Of a DNA stretch of 64,000 bases, positions 44,787-57,388 are shown piece after piece. The notes under the pieces are model-generated. The model saw only the letters and a list, made by a program, of their open reading frames with translations, was not told the DNA's origin and did not search any database. How positions within the stretch are numbered: the stretch's first letter is position 1; every line of letters starts with the position of its first letter. The position numbers and the translations under genes are program-made. The stretch is from NCBI RefSeq assembly GCF_022376445.1, contig NW_025954972.1, positions 434,001-498,000 on the forward strand. The letters are read 5' to 3'. The stretch comes from Fomitopsis serialis (taxonomy: Eukaryota > Basidiomycota > Agaricomycetes > Polyporales > Fomitopsidaceae).

Positions 44787-46855
44787 TTAAGCCACGACCT
44801 GTCGTTTCCGGAATAGTACATTCTTATGCACAGGCACGATATTATGCCAGCGCGACAGGTTCTCCGGCCTCCGCTGTTCGCCTTCGAACTTGAGGTCATA
44901 ATTGAGCACGATGTATGTCATCATGACTTTCAGTTCGTTCACGGCGAAGAAACGTCCCGGGCTAGTACGGCAGAAAGCCTGTGGTCAGCAAATAGTATGC
45001 TGGTCGTGGACGCAGGGTCCAATGAAATCAAGCGAAGGCACCACGTACCAGGCGTGCTTTCCATGCCCAAATGCCACGTACTCCGGCGAGGTGCTGACGT
45101 ACTGGTGTTTGATGCCCGCACCATCTTCCGTGCGCATGTCTGCGAAGCGGAACGGATCGAACACGTCCGGGTTCTCGTAGTTGCGCGCATCGCGGTGCGT
45201 CGCGGTCGACGCACTCGCGATCAGCGTGTTGGCCGGGATTAATGTACCGTCGGAGAACGTTATGTCTTGCAGTGTCTTCCGCAAGACGGAAACTACACAG
45301 GTGAGGGACAAGTCAATAAAGGTCCAAGGGCACGATGATCACGTGAGCACTCACCGTGCGCAGTGCCGTTAAACCGCTGCGACTCGCGCATGAAGCTGTC
45401 GAGCTTCCACATCTTGCTCATCGCGACCTTGGTCCAGCCGTGCTCCCCCACCGCGCTCTTGGCTTCCTCGCGCAGCAATTCAGCGCACTCGGGAGATTCT
45501 GCGAGGTGGTAGAGTGCCTGTGTGATGCTCTGGTGCGTACGTTGTCAGTCGGACAGGTAGTTGCGGAGAGGAAAATACGCACACTGCTGGACGTGTGTAT
45601 GGCAGCAACGTTTGAGACCAGGAGAGCCTCGATTATCACCTGGGTAGGCTCGCCTTGTCGGATGGCTTCGTCAATAATCCACATCATGAAGTCATTCTTG
45701 TATTCGATAGGTCCGGTGAGCGATGAGCAGTCCCCGCAACAGAGTTAGCTCACAGGCTTGTCGTTCCACTCGTCACCCATTTCCTTCAGCTTTCGCTGAC
45801 GCTCCTCGATCATGGGCCTGAGGAACACGGACGCATTCCGCGCAGTTCGGCGTGGCCATGGAATCAACGGCCCGACAATCCCTTTCATGAATCTCGGAAC
45901 CCAAGTGAGCAAGAAGTATGCCCTCGAGAAGTCGAGGGCGAATTGGCGGACGATCTGCAGATAACCTTCATCCCGGCCTGTTGGCATTGCTTAATCAGCT
46001 CTGCAAGCCATTGGTCCGCATCCGGTAGCGGACTTACATAGGGGAAGACCGACGAAGACGCGGTTGCTCGCGCGTGAGATGATCACTGCCATGGTCCGTG
46101 GCACGTTGACACTGATCCAATCTAGATGGGGGGACCAACGTTAAGTGGCAGATTCAGCACAGCACGGGAATGATCTCTGGCAACTGACCGTCACCCTGCA
46201 GCTTGCTTCCGACGGCGTCAGCAAATGCTGCATTGATTTCGTCCGTGACTTCGCCAAACACGACGCCCAGATTCCTCGTCAGGGCGCCGCGGATGGTGGG
46301 TATATGAACTGGGTGGTCAACGAGACACTCTGATAGGGTGTATCGTATCTGGACAAGCTGTCCGATGACTTGAGTGACCATTGAAGCGAATGAGATGAGG
46401 TGTAGATAAGCGTACCTCTTCAGCCGCCTTGTAGAAACTCGCATGCGAGTCCGGAAATTTGGCTAGCTCCTCATTCAGGGTGGTGCCACTGACGATAACG
46501 ATCCATTGGTCGAGCACAGCAACTCTGAAGACCTTGTACTACGAACGTGAGAAGACAGGTGAGTGGATGGGAGTCACAGCAGTCAAACAAGAATTGACCT
46601 TCGCATAACCTTCTTGGAGGACCTCGCGGGCATTCTTACAGTACCGGTAGGCACCAAGGTATGAGAGGAGAGGAAAAGATGGTCCAATGGTTGGGATGGA
46701 GTATAGCTGTGAATGATTACAGGCCAGTGTTAGCATTGTTGTTTTAACATACACACCACTCCCGCGACGCTTACCGGATCAAGTCGCCATTTGATGAGAA
46801 TTGTCAACACGAAGATGCTAATGATGGTCCCCACGATCTCAATTGGGTTCGGCAT
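44787..46855 (-). CDS. Cytochrome P450 monooxygenase
   Basis: Ten exons (46775-46855, 46599-46706, 46416-46538, 46195-46348, 46038-46121, 45754-45977, 45583-45696, 45355-45517, 45049-45292, 44787-44961) give 489 residues. Residues about 4-20 are a membrane anchor (VGTIISIFVLTILI). Class motifs are present: a variant I-helix AAIHTSSS in place of (A/G)GxDTT, ExxR as ESQR in SFMRESQRF, the FDPFRF aromatic region and the heme loop FGHGKHACPGRFF with the axial Cys. The pattern fits the fungal P450s related to Aspergillus-type ent-kaurene/fumitremorgin oxidases and basidiomycete CYP5150-like enzymes. Substrate cannot be inferred. It would sit in the ER with a P450 reductase. Confidence 0.9.
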
Positions 46856-48964
46856 GCTGCGGTGATCCGTTTGCTTGGTGAATACGAGTATGGGAAATAG
46901 ACTCCGGACGTGGAACAAAGTGGGCGCAAAGCTTGGGATTCGCCACTGCAAGTCGCTGTGTTTGAGAGTATAAGTAGCTTCCGGTCGACTTCAAGTCGCT
47001 GATGGGCGGGGCCCGCAAGGATTGCGAGATGACGCTGCGCAGCATGTCTGGTAGAGCGCACTGACACGGTAATTCAATGCATAACAACAGATACGCCAGG
47101 AAACCGGGTTCACCATGGGTATTATACATAGAGACGGACTCCCTAATGGAGGCTTCGCTTGAGGACAGGCGCTAGCATCTCAGGCTGTCGCGGACATTGT
47201 CCGGGCGCAACGTCTCGAACCTCGGGAAATGAATGTGTGTGCAACACACGAGAGGTGACGATAGTGCGGAGAGGCACAAAGGCCACTCAGCCACATCCTT
47301 CGGGAGTCGGCTTTGTGGCCCTATCAAGCTGTCTTGGTTTTCCTTGATAGCACCAAGCAGTAAGTGTGAGCACAATGCAGGATTTCATTCAGTTACTAGC
47401 AATTACCTTGTCCACCCGCTATGCATACCGTTGCCAATGACAATCAGGCGAGCCGTTCAGCAAATTCCCAAGTTGGGGGTTGCCACAATGCCTTGGGCCA
47501 ATGGTACCTCCGCTCGACTTGACATTGAGGTCAGGTTCCTTGCACGGCGTCTCTCGGAGCAGAGCTAGGCCTGCGTTTGAGTGACAGATCGCTGACCGAT
47601 ACTTCCTAAGTCCGTCATAACGTCGCGATCCCCAGCACATCAACGCATCCCTGGGAGCAGCGTGATTGAGGCACTGAGAGAAGCTTTGGGCAAAGAGATC
47701 GAACCTGTGCCGCTACTATTCCGACCGGTGGATTCACCGGGCCCCAGAGGTCCCCCTGCCATATGTTGTACCACTGTCATCCACTCGTTACCAAACCATT
47801 TCTGCATGTTGTTCATGTACCTGGAGTGTCTCCGAAGTAGCATTATGACGCAAAACACCACAGAGAATTGAAGCCGACATGGGGGTGAATGTCACGTTCG
47901 TCCGCGTCAGCCACCAGGCTGAACGGAGCTCCAAGTCGTGAAGCGATCACTTCTGTATCACAGTGATCTCGACAAGTGCGGATACTGAAATTGTATTCGT
48001 GTCACTAATGTAACCGCCGACTTCTGAGGCCCGCCGAATCCATCGTAGCGGCGCAAGCGCCGATCCCCGACTCCTGCATGGCACACAGCTATTATACTCA
48101 GCCTGCCACGGCGGCACCATAGTATATTATGTGTGTATTTTAATATTGTAAGTACCATCGGAATGGTATGGAGACTCAATTGGAAGCCCTCACGCCCGCG
48201 GCGGCTTCGCCGCCCGGGCGTCTCGGGCTTCCACGAGTCTGAGCCACACGGCGAACTTACTTACCGTAATACATACTACAGTACATGCGAGGGCTCTCAA
48301 CATAATAGAGGCCCTCCTACCTTTGGGAGGACTTATTCGATGGTCAAAGATCCAGGCATCCAGACGCAGCCAGAAGCACGGAAGGATCCAACTGCCTCGA
48401 GCTGCCTCGTAAGACACTCGAGCATTGCTGCGATACCGCTTATGGGAATTATGAGTCACGTGTTTCCCACGGAGGGAGCGGCATCGCCGGCTGCGAACGA
48501 CTTATGGTCGACAAAGCCCTCCTCTCTCCCTCCGGTCGGAGTCGGGGACCGGTCGGAATAGTCTGAGAAACCTCGGGTACCGTGTACGTCGGTCCGTACG
48601 TCGCCCCAGCACGCGAACCTGGTCACCCCTTGTAGGGTCGGTTGTAGAGCGGAAGATTACCAGAAGAGGAAATATAACATGGGCTCCTATGACGCGAAAC
48701 TTATGCGTAGCGAACATCGAATAGAACAGAACACCGAAGTGTTCGGACCTGCTATAGTTGCCTCAGGTACGTGCAGTAAGAAATGAGTGTGAGCGGGTTC
48801 TCGAGACATCCCAGTCATTGATACAGGTAGATAATGTACACAAGAACATCCTACAGAGAGACAGTAATGATGTGGAGGGAGAACATCATCGCGACGCACG
48901 AATTTCCAGACCGTCAGAGGAACAAGAACACGGAGTCGCCAGAGGTAGCGAGACTAGACGCGGT
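46856..48964. other. Two-kilobase stretch without a supported gene
   Basis: Open frames are short and unlike proteins in both strands. The only structured feature is the 51-nt palindrome near 48.2 kb. Confidence 0.4.
48182..48232. other. 51-nt interrupted palindrome (strong stem-loop)
   Basis: Nested arms GGAAGCCC/GGGCTTCC, CGCCCG/CGGGCG and a perfect core GGCGGCTTCGCCGCC fold on one axis. It is unlike the AT-richer surroundings. It could be a foldback repeat, the relic of a small transposon, or a structured RNA; no flanking duplication was seen. Confidence 0.55.
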
Positions 48965-49987
48965 CTAGTACGGACATTCCAGCACAACCTTCGTGAACGC
49001 GGCGGTAATGCGTTCGGGGGCAGTCGACCAGTCGATCGGACCTTTCGCCCAGTCAGCGGTTCCGACCGGGGAGCTTGCATCCCAGATGCCGAGCGAGAGG
49101 CGCGTCGGGTGTGACGGGAAGTGCAGGGCACCATCCTTTTGAGTCTCAGCTGAGAACCACGCTACTGTGTCAGGCGCAGTGACTCCGCGTTGCAGATACC
49201 ACGCACCCTTTGTGATCGTCCGAACCTGCTGACCGTCTACACTCCAAACGATGCGTTCTGCGTTCCAGTCGACGGTGTAGTCGTGAGAATGCTGGACGCC
49301 ACCGTCGGCCGGGTAGTCCTCGATCTCGCCAAATACGCCCCAGAGTGGTGCCTTGTCCTTGGGGTTCGGAGCGTACACGTTCGTCTGCCAGTGTGAGGAG
49401 TCGCCACCGAGGAGTTCAACGTCCACTTCATCTCCCTGGTCCGCTGAGAGATATGCGGTTTTGACAAACGGACAACAGAAAATGACGTAGATGAGGTGTA
49501 CCTATCAGTATTGCAGCTGTAACCGCACCAGGAACAACGGGCGCGGCAATCGTGAAGGTGACCCTCCCGTAACTAATGACGAGGCATGAGCGAAAACATT
49601 CCAGCGGCGAAAAACGGCTACTCACAGGAATGTGAATGTAGAGTTGACAGTCGCGCCCTCTCCGAGCTTGTCGTTGACACCGTCTTCGGTGGAGACCTTC
49701 CCTTGCGGTCTCTCCAAATAGAGTTGGAGTTCATGGCCGACGGTACTGTAGGACCCAGAGGGACTCAGAGCCAAGAAGGGGGCGCCCGAGTTGCCTGAGA
49801 CGTCGCCCGGAGCAAAGCTACTCTGAAAGGGTTGACATTGAGAGACCGAGCGAGTCAGGACAGAATCGCGAGACAGCTCCGAGTCCGAGGGAAGAGCCTG
49901 GGATGCGAGACACCACAATGTTAAACAGTACAAAAGAATGAGAAGTCTAAAAGAATGTCGCGACATCAAGGAGAGTGCGAAGCCCAC
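48965..49987 (-). CDS. CRH-like GH16 cell-wall transglycosylase
   Basis: Exons 49626-49987, 49502-49572 and 48965-49443 give 303 residues; an alternative start is the Met eight codons in. A hydrophobic leader (LLILLYCLTLWCLASQA) is the signal peptide. The GH16 active site reads DEVDVELLGGD (E-x-D-x-E), followed by WQTNVYAP, HDYTVDWNAERIVWSVDG and LSLGIWDASS. This order is that of the CRH1/UTR2 group, which attaches chitin to beta-glucan in the fungal wall. There is no chitin-binding module and no clear GPI signal, so it may be secreted freely. Confidence 0.88.
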
Positions 49988-50507
49988 GGGTACTAGAGTT
50001 CAGAGTCTTTCCAGGAGATAGGTCGACCAGTCGTCGACCGATGTTGAGGTTGAAGGAGCGTCCCATTTGGGCAACCCACGAAGTACGCATTTGCTAGCGC
50101 TTAAATTATTTACGTGTTTAGGACGATCCTGGATGATCCACTGGTTCAGCTCAGTATGATCGCCACTAGCTAGCAAGTTTGAAGACATCGTCCTCCCATT
50201 GGATTCTGCGGCGGAAAAGTGAATAACAGTATAACAATCGGTCTGTACTCATCTGCGTAACACAATCCCAGAGACTGCAGGACCGGAATCGATTCACAAT
50301 ATTCTGTGCAAATCCGGCGCCGGATTCTAAAGCTGGCTAGTAGCCTTTCTTGAAGTGCAGTGAGTCGCCAATGAGTCGCCCTTGCAATCTATCCACTAAG
50401 CACTGCGCAGCGGCTATAGCTCCCCCATGAGGGCCGAAGAGACGAAAAGCATGATCATCTTGGATATCTCTATGTTGCTATGCGGCTATATAGTACGCTA
50501 GCCCCAG
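49988..50507. other. Intergenic region between GH16 and BTB genes
   Basis: 520 bp. A 62-codon minus-strand frame (50000-50188) has no recognisable feature. Nothing else supported. Confidence 0.4.
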
Positions 50508-51669
50508 TCAGCGCAGATGCATTGGGAGGCTGCCAAAATCAATACATCGTTTGCGTCTCACCTTGACAGCAGCCCACTTTATCATCAGTAGCACCACTCT
50601 GTCATGCAGAGCCTGTCTGCACAGCGCACATTCGATCCCTCGCTCAAGTGGCAAGAGTGTTGCTCGAAGCAGGTGCGTTGACAAATCTATTCGTGGAATG
50701 AGTTCGAGTCTAAGCATCACTTCCGCAGAGTAGGATTACGGGGAATGGCGTACTTGGTCTTGCATCCCACACGAGGTGAGCAGATGCCAGTGCCCACGCT
50801 CTCGCGAGCGTCGTCTGCTGGCTTGCATCGCAATCCCGTGCTTCGGGGTGTCGCCGCGGTGGAGCAAGTAGCAGGGCCTTGAGTGCTTCCATGCGTCCAA
50901 GGTGGAGAAAGAAGAGCCGCTTGAGGTAGATGGAGCCCATACGCTCCGCCAACTCGTCTGTCAGTGTCGACAGCGAGAAGGATAGAAGGTGCGCCGAGCT
51001 CGCTACTGCTACATCTTCCAGGCCGTACGCGGCCGCCAGTGCGAACGTGTCAATGGGCCGATGAGGCGCGAAGGAAAGTAGGAGGGAGAATAGTGGCTGC
51101 GATGGTGTTGCATATAGCTGTGGTGCGAACCCGTACTTGAGAAGGGATTCCAACCCCAAGGACACCGTCTCGAAAGATGGTAGGAATTGCGCGGCGGGGA
51201 GATAGTAGATCGTATGAAGGACGATATTCAGTACGTCGGCACTCTCGGGCAGGACGACGGTAGGTGGCCCTCCGGTCCCATCTGTCGGGGAGTAGGGGTT
51301 TATGAGGTCCTTGAACTTATTGGCTGATGCTGCGAGTAGGCGGGTCCTATGGACGTAGAAGAGGATTTGATCGGAAGAAACCAGAGCAATGTCAGGGAAG
51401 GTAACGTCTAGCATAGCGGTCGGCTGGAATGTCGTCGAGACGGACATAGTGACCTGTCTCTCCGCGCTCCAGTGCGATTCCATTGGTGTCCCGACCTGGC
51501 CATTCGGAGCTGTTGTCAATGCAGGACAAATTATCTGACGTGGGCGAAGACTTGCCGGTGTTCTTACACCGTGCTGTTCGGTGAGCAATGCCTCATCACT
51601 CCTCCCCAACCCAAATTCGTCATTGAAGTCCCCGCCGTCTCCATGTAGCTGCAGGTCGAAGTAGTCCAT
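50508..51669 (-). CDS. BTB/POZ-domain protein
   Basis: Two exons (50754-51669 and 50508-50686) give 364 residues from the Met of MDYFDLQLHG; an upstream in-frame Met exists. The BTB core lies at about 85-190: MLDVTFPDIALVSSDQILFYVH, then HRTRLLAASANKFKDLI and VLNIVLHTIYYLP. Helices follow (LESLLKYGFAPQLY, PIDTFALAAAYGLEDVA). Exon 2 adds LERGIECALCRQALHDRV. Such single-BTB proteins are very numerous in agaricomycetes; most have no known role and some are Cullin-3 adaptors. It is divergent from the first velvet gene, 2.1 kb away, and a decayed copy stands in the same position before the third velvet gene. Confidence 0.85.
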
Positions 51670-53751
51670 CGTCGTCGAGACAGTCGCGGTGCAGAGATAC
51701 GAGCAAAACAAGATAGTCTACGCGTCATCGAGGGTCATCGATGCGTGCACACTCCATTGTCGCCTTTATCGCGAAGCTTTCCTAGCAGCAAGAGGCGCAG
51801 CGGGTGAGAGAGTTGACTCAGACGCGCACAAGGGCGGCAGGCGCGGATTATCACCACATGTCCGGGCCCCCTCGAGCACGTCGACCGGCAGTTGGTGACC
51901 AGTCTTACGATATCTGGGGAGACAATCATCGCGCCGCATGGACTCGTCCGTGGGATATCCATCGCTTCTGCTGCATTGCGTAGTGCGTTAACAACCTATC
52001 TAGCCGGCCAATCCTGCATTGTTCTGGGCAGCTTCCAGAGACATTTTAATTGCGAACGGCCTTGTCAGTACCGGCGGAAAATTGCGAGCTGCTTACGGAG
52101 CTTGGCTCGACTGTGAGCCGTCGCTTCTTCGTTACGACGAGTACAACTGCGCTTCGCGTTGCAGGCACCGGGAATCTATCTGTCGCAATATGATTCACGG
52201 ATTGAAGAAAGCCGTATGGCAGTATGGCAACTGTGCAACAATTGCTCGTGCAAATCAAAGCCTGCCCCCCACCACACAGATGCAGAGGGTGCATGCAACA
52301 TCACCTATGTTAAGCGGAATTTTGCTAGCGTCGTCCAAAGGAACACTGAGGCCCTGCAAAATACTTTGCGGTGTGCGGTATGTCTGGCTACTTATATGCG
52401 CAGTTTGAACTAAATGTCGGACCACCGAAATTCCGTCGCAAGAAGGAAGCCCCGGCGTTGCGGTGCAGCACGGTGCAACTGAACAATTAGCCCGACTGGC
52501 CTACAAACTCAAAGCCCATTCTAGTTGATGTCGGTACCAAAACATACCCACATTTTCACCGGAATCGACTCTCTTTTCGTCTGCTAGTCGTCATAGCTCA
52601 TGCTCGCTTACGGCCAACGAACATAGCATCCATGTGCGCACGCCCTGCCATGTGCTATCGTATTGTTTTCCGGGCCATGTATGTTCAGTCGGGTTCGGCG
52701 ATGCCGGGGACGCTTCGAACGTGTTCGATACATACACTGTGCGCGCATGTTACAGCAAGTTATCCGCCGAGAATGCTACCGTGGCATATGCGTAGATCCG
52801 CATCGCACGAAGTTCATTGATTTTTCTCCGATTATGTACGAGGCGGTGAGTAATATGAGCCTTGTCCGACGCTTACATACATCTACTAGTACTGAGCTCT
52901 CCGCTGACATTCTTCAACATGACCGATCGCAAACCAATCGCACGGAATTCTTCGACTTTGAACCGTATGATATCTATGTGGAGATCCACGCCTGCGCGTA
53001 AGTACCAACATCATAATGCTACTGCAGACTGCGGGCCCGGAAAGGTAACGGCAGTGATTGCTCCTTCGGCAACTACCGCATTAATTGGACCAGAATTGGA
53101 CCCCTCGAGAGTCAAGATCCTTTGGCACCGGAACGGACGTGCAAAGGGCCGGATCCGGAGGAGACACTCTGACGCGAAGCGGGCCTGGCGGGGTATGGAA
53201 AGGGCGATTAACGGCGCGAGTCTGACCCGTCTCTTGCTGAGTATGTATGACTGGAAGCATCCTGCATCATGATGAAAGATACCAAGGAATATAAAACTTG
53301 CTTGTCGCGCTTGCAGCTACAGTGCAACCCACAACACAACGCCGAACTACTACACAATCACTGAGTTATTTCCATAATAAGCATGCAGCATGTAAGTACA
53401 CCAACAATCGAAACGGAACTTTGACTTCCGCTCTTCCGCACAAACCATGGCTAGAGAAAGTCTGGGATGGTCATGGTCGGGTTTAAGATATCTTCTAAGT
53501 ATCATACATCGGTGCTGCTATCATCCTCGCTGGTTGCCGGAGACAGTCCGACGAATCCGAGTTATAATATGGTACTGTGAATATAACAGAACCTTATAGA
53601 ACGTTATCTTGAATTGGTGGCGGCGCAACCCTGCACCGTGACGTCCCTAGACTCGTCCAAGAGCCTAAGAACCTCCCCGCAGCCTGTAAACCATGTCCTC
53701 CTCCCTACATCAGCGCCCACTGTGCAGCTGAGAAACCTCGTCGTCCACCTC
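51670..53751. other. Intergenic region between BTB gene and velvet gene 1
   Basis: About 2.1 kb. Open frames at 52663-53001 and 52862-53272 (plus) are unlike known proteins. It probably holds the control regions of both divergent genes. Confidence 0.4.
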
Positions 53752-55009
53752 ATGCAGTCCGCCGCACCCCCTGCTGCCTTCAACCTACCTGATACTGGTA
53801 GACCAGTCTCGTTCGTCGCCGGTCACTTCGCAGGGAGAACGCTCCGCGCCGATATTCAAGAGCTGCAGCATGCCACAGCAGGACGGAAGTACGTACCGTC
53901 GCGTCGTTTGTACCCCAGAGGTCATGACAGGTCTGTGTCACTAGATGCGCGACGAAAGACAGACGGCCGCTCGACCCGCCCCCCGTCGTGAGCATGCGGC
54001 TGTTTGAGGTGACAAACGCAGGCACTCCATTAGAGGTAGAGCAGGAGCTGAGGGACCTGACGTACGCTGCTCATTCCCGTCGTTCAACGTCTATGTGTTG
54101 ACTTGGCTGGTGCAGAGGAGTGGACATCCACGGGTTTCTGTGCCATGTTGACTTGATCCGCGTTCCAGACCCAGCGTCCAAGTCGTTCTCCAGTGAGGCT
54201 GGGATGAGCGACACCGCCGCTACTCCTTTAGCATCCGCATATGGCCATCCTGGAGCGTACTCCGTACCCACTCCGTCGGCATTGTCCTACGGTGGAGCAT
54301 CCGCAGGACCGTGGCCACAGCAAAGCAGTCGTTCGAATCAGCAACCCATGCGCGGTTCGACGGGCCCCACTACGTCGGCTTTCGGCATTCGCAGTATGGA
54401 CCCTGCAGGCGGGTCCACAACTTCGCTACAACAAGATACCATACCTTCTGCAGCCGCTGCCATGACGGGAGGAGGATTAGCCTGCTATTATCCCCGTACC
54501 GCTGGGCCTGAGCCCCCGACAGCTCTTCATCCACATGTACCCACCGCGAACAACCAGCCCTGCACTCTGCTCCTCGTCGGCACAACCTTCGTCTCTCCGA
54601 CCTATCTCACCAGCGGCAGAGGCAGATCTCTGCTCTATACCTTCTCCGTGAGTGTGCCTCTTCACCGCAGCCATGACCGTACTGAAGCGTGGCAGGACAT
54701 CGCCGTGCGAGAGGAAGGGCTCTTCATCCTGCGCTATAAACTGTTCAATATCTTCAATGTCGCTCTCGGAGTGGCGCCGATGCCTTACTGGCAGAGTGTT
54801 ACGGCGATTCGTTCAGGGTGTACAGCACGAAAGATTTTCCCGGATTGCGCGCGTCGACTGCCCTGACCAAAGTATGTGCGTTGCACCGGCTGTAGATTGT
54901 ACACTTATGTAGAGCTCGCTCTGCCTAGCATTTATCGACCCTCGGTGTGAGAGTGAACTCGCGTGAAAACGAGCGCAAGCGGTCGAGGGCCTGTTTAGAC
55001 AGCGATTAG
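53752..55009 (+). CDS. Velvet-domain regulator, array copy 1 (type A), frameshifted
   Basis: Exons 53752-53888, 53945-54061, 54116-54647, 54696-54871 and 54929-55009. The velvet domain is split by a Ser/Gly/Pro-rich insert: VAGHFAGRTLRADIQELQ and DRRPLDPPPVVSMRLFEV, then GFLCHVDLIRVP, the insert (about residues 105-235), CTLLLVGTTFVSP and AVREEGLFILRYKLFN. In exon 4 one base is missing near 54783 compared with copies 2 and 3: the frame must shift to reach LAECYGDSFRVYSTKDFPGL. Exon 4 is 176 nt where copies 2 and 3 have 177. The last exon is intact (GVRVNSRENERKRSR, a likely nuclear signal). With the base restored the length would be 347 residues. Velvet factors are nuclear DNA-binding proteins controlling development and secondary metabolism. 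Whether this copy is broken or misread is open. Confidence 0.8.
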
Positions 55010-55919
55010 TTGGCAGCGCTTGCGCCAGCGCCCACCAGTGCACCTCCTGCCCCATGACTGGACCCCTCTTTCGCGGACGAGCATTGGAATGCATACCGAT
55101 GTGTTCTGGACCCTTGGAAGATGGTAGAAGACAATTGAAACATTCATGTGCGTCCGTCCTAGCCAGAACGTCGCTTTAGGGCTGCTAGGACTCGTTGCTT
55201 GGAGTGTACCTAATTCCCCAATTTTAGTCCAGTTCATACACGGTGATCGCCAGTGGCGCGGGTCTTGTTCCGAGAATGAAGACAACGTCATCAAGTCCTT
55301 TCGAGGGTGAGTTGGACTTGGGCTTGAGGCGTGTCCGCAGAGCCTGGTGGGGCAGGTCTGACTGGATGACATCGGTTGTATCGAGCTTGTATCGAGCTGA
55401 ATCGGTGCCGGAAGCAGAAGAGGACGAACTACGGTGTCAACCAGTGCCAGCGCATTGACCCCGTCAAGTGACTGGAAGACGCGGCCTCACGACAGTCCTA
55501 GTCGTTGTGCTACGCCTGACGTCGATGGGCCTTGACGCGGCCGTGCGTTGATCTCCTGGGAGAAAGCGTCGAGCTGACGGAAAGCGTGGTGTGGAAAGGG
55601 GTCGAGGAGGGCATGGGAGGAGAACGGAAGGGGCAGGTGGGGCGTGCCGCTGGTCGAGGGCTGGTCGGGTGTGCAGCGCGCGGCGGGCTCCCATTGACGG
55701 GCCAACCTATCGGGTTTATCCGCATTCAGGGAAGCGGGCCTCCCGTCTGTGCAGACACCCACCGAGCTGCAGGTCTACTGCAGGCACTCTGACGCCTTTC
55801 CCCGGTCAGCACCTGTCCAGCATGTCCTCGACAGCGTGTACCACCCATCGCCTATAAAACCACATCGAATCACCGTAGCCTGCCCGACTCTCCGTCCGCC
55901 AAAGCTGCCAGCGGACCCG
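55010..55919. other. Spacer between velvet genes 1 and 2
   Basis: 910 bp. No gene supported; it should contain the 3' end of copy 1 and the promoter of copy 2 (a TATA-like CCTATAAAACC is at 55851-55861, about 65 bp before the ATG). Confidence 0.5.
55851..55861 (+). promoter_or_regulatory. TATA box of velvet gene 2
   Basis: CCTATAAAACC stands about 60-70 bp before the ATG at 55920. Confidence 0.5.
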
Positions 55920-57388
55920 ATGTCCTTGCACGCTCGGCATGCGGTACGTCTATCCTCCCGTTCCCGCGTCATGTTCTCTCATCTCTCCGATGATAGGGTA
56001 CGAGCACCCAACCCGCAGACAACACTTCGTCCATCATCGGCCGTCCCGTCTTGTTCTCCGAAGGCCCGTTTGCTGGCCGAACCATCCGTGCACAGCTCGT
56101 GGAGCTGCAGAAAGCCGATCTGGGTAGGAAGTTGGGCATTCCAAACTCCCGTCGCCCATTCTCCCGATCTTGACACTTCGATCGTTTTCCCAGGTGCGGA
56201 ATCCGGGATAGACGGCCTCTCGATCCTCCGCCCGTCGTGAGCTTGAGGCTCTTTGAAGTACGCAGCCCAAACACCGCTGCTCAGCGAGAAGAGGAGTATG
56301 TGCATTTGTCGTACGTCCGCACGTCTACCTAGATCGTCAATCGTTTCACGTGCACTTTCTTTCTCTTCTCATTTGTAGTGAGGCCGAATGTTACGGATTC
56401 ATATGCCACATCGATCTTTTCCCTGTGCCTCAACCCGTATTAACGGGCAGTCCATCTCGGTCGCGCCGACTCAGTAACCAATTCTACCAACGACCATCTG
56501 CTTCTGAGAGCGCACCGACCCTGAATCAAGATGTCTCGCCAATTCTACCTAGGCCGAACCCCGACGTTTACCCCCGTGCACGTACGTTTCCAGAGCCCTC
56601 TGCCAGCGGTCAGCGCTGGGACTCTCACCGTCACGCGGCCGGGGCAACCACAGGGGCTACCAGTGGTGGCTCGCGCGTCGCTGAAGGGGTTCCGGGCCCC
56701 GTAACCACGCATATGAACGGCCTGCCTGTCCCAGAAAGCAGCCGGTGCACAACGCTCATTGTGGGCACCACTTTCTCGGCGGCTTCTTGCATTGACTACC
56801 AGGGAGTGCGGCAGCTCATGTTCGTATTTTCGGTAGGTGTCGCTGCACTCTCTAGCTCCTGCCGACGCGTCCTGTCATCGATGGCACTCGTCTCCAAACT
56901 AGTCCGATTGATTCCTCTCACGCAGGATCTTGCCGTCAAGGAAGACGGGGACTTCTTCCTCCGCTACAGAGTGTTCAACACGCTGTACAGCGTCGCGGGG
57001 AACCACCCCATCCCCGTCCTTGCCGAATGCTTTGGCGGGCCGTTCAGGGTCTTCAGCACAAAGGACTTCCCTGGCCTGCGCGCATCCACCGAGCTCACCA
57101 AGGTCTGTTATACTCCACTTCCCTCTCCATCTTCTGCGCTGCTAGCACGTGCGGCCACGCTGACATCCGTGCTCCACTCAGCACATCGCCCACTTCGGCG
57201 TGCGCATCAATTCGCGCGAGTTCGAGCGCAAGCGGCGCAAGAGCTCGCATGCTGCGGAGCGGCCGACTTTCCACCAAAGAGAACTCCTCCCGTCCCCGCA
57301 GGCTGGGTCGTCGTCCCGTCAAACGGACGACCCTGAGCCGCACAGTGCTGCCTACGGTAACAGGCGGGGGAGAGGAAGCACATTTTAG
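55920..57388 (+). CDS. Velvet-domain regulator, array copy 2 (type B)
   Basis: Exons 55920-55943 (24 nt), 55997-56130, 56194-56295, 56379-56832, 56926-57102 and 57182-57388 give 365 residues. The domain is complete: GPFAGRTIRAQLVELQKADLG, DRRPLDPPPVVSLRLFEV, CYGFICHIDLFPVP, a Ser/Pro-rich insert, CTTLIVGTTFSA, QLMFVFSDLAVKEDGDFF, PVLAECFGGPFRVFSTKDF and TKHIAHFGVRINSREFERKRRK. The basic end is a probable nuclear localisation signal. Overall length and the order of blocks fit VosA/VelB-like velvet proteins. The extra 24-nt first exon, shared with copy 4 and absent from copies 1 and 3, marks type B. Intron 4 (92 nt) is longer than in copy 3. Confidence 0.88.
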
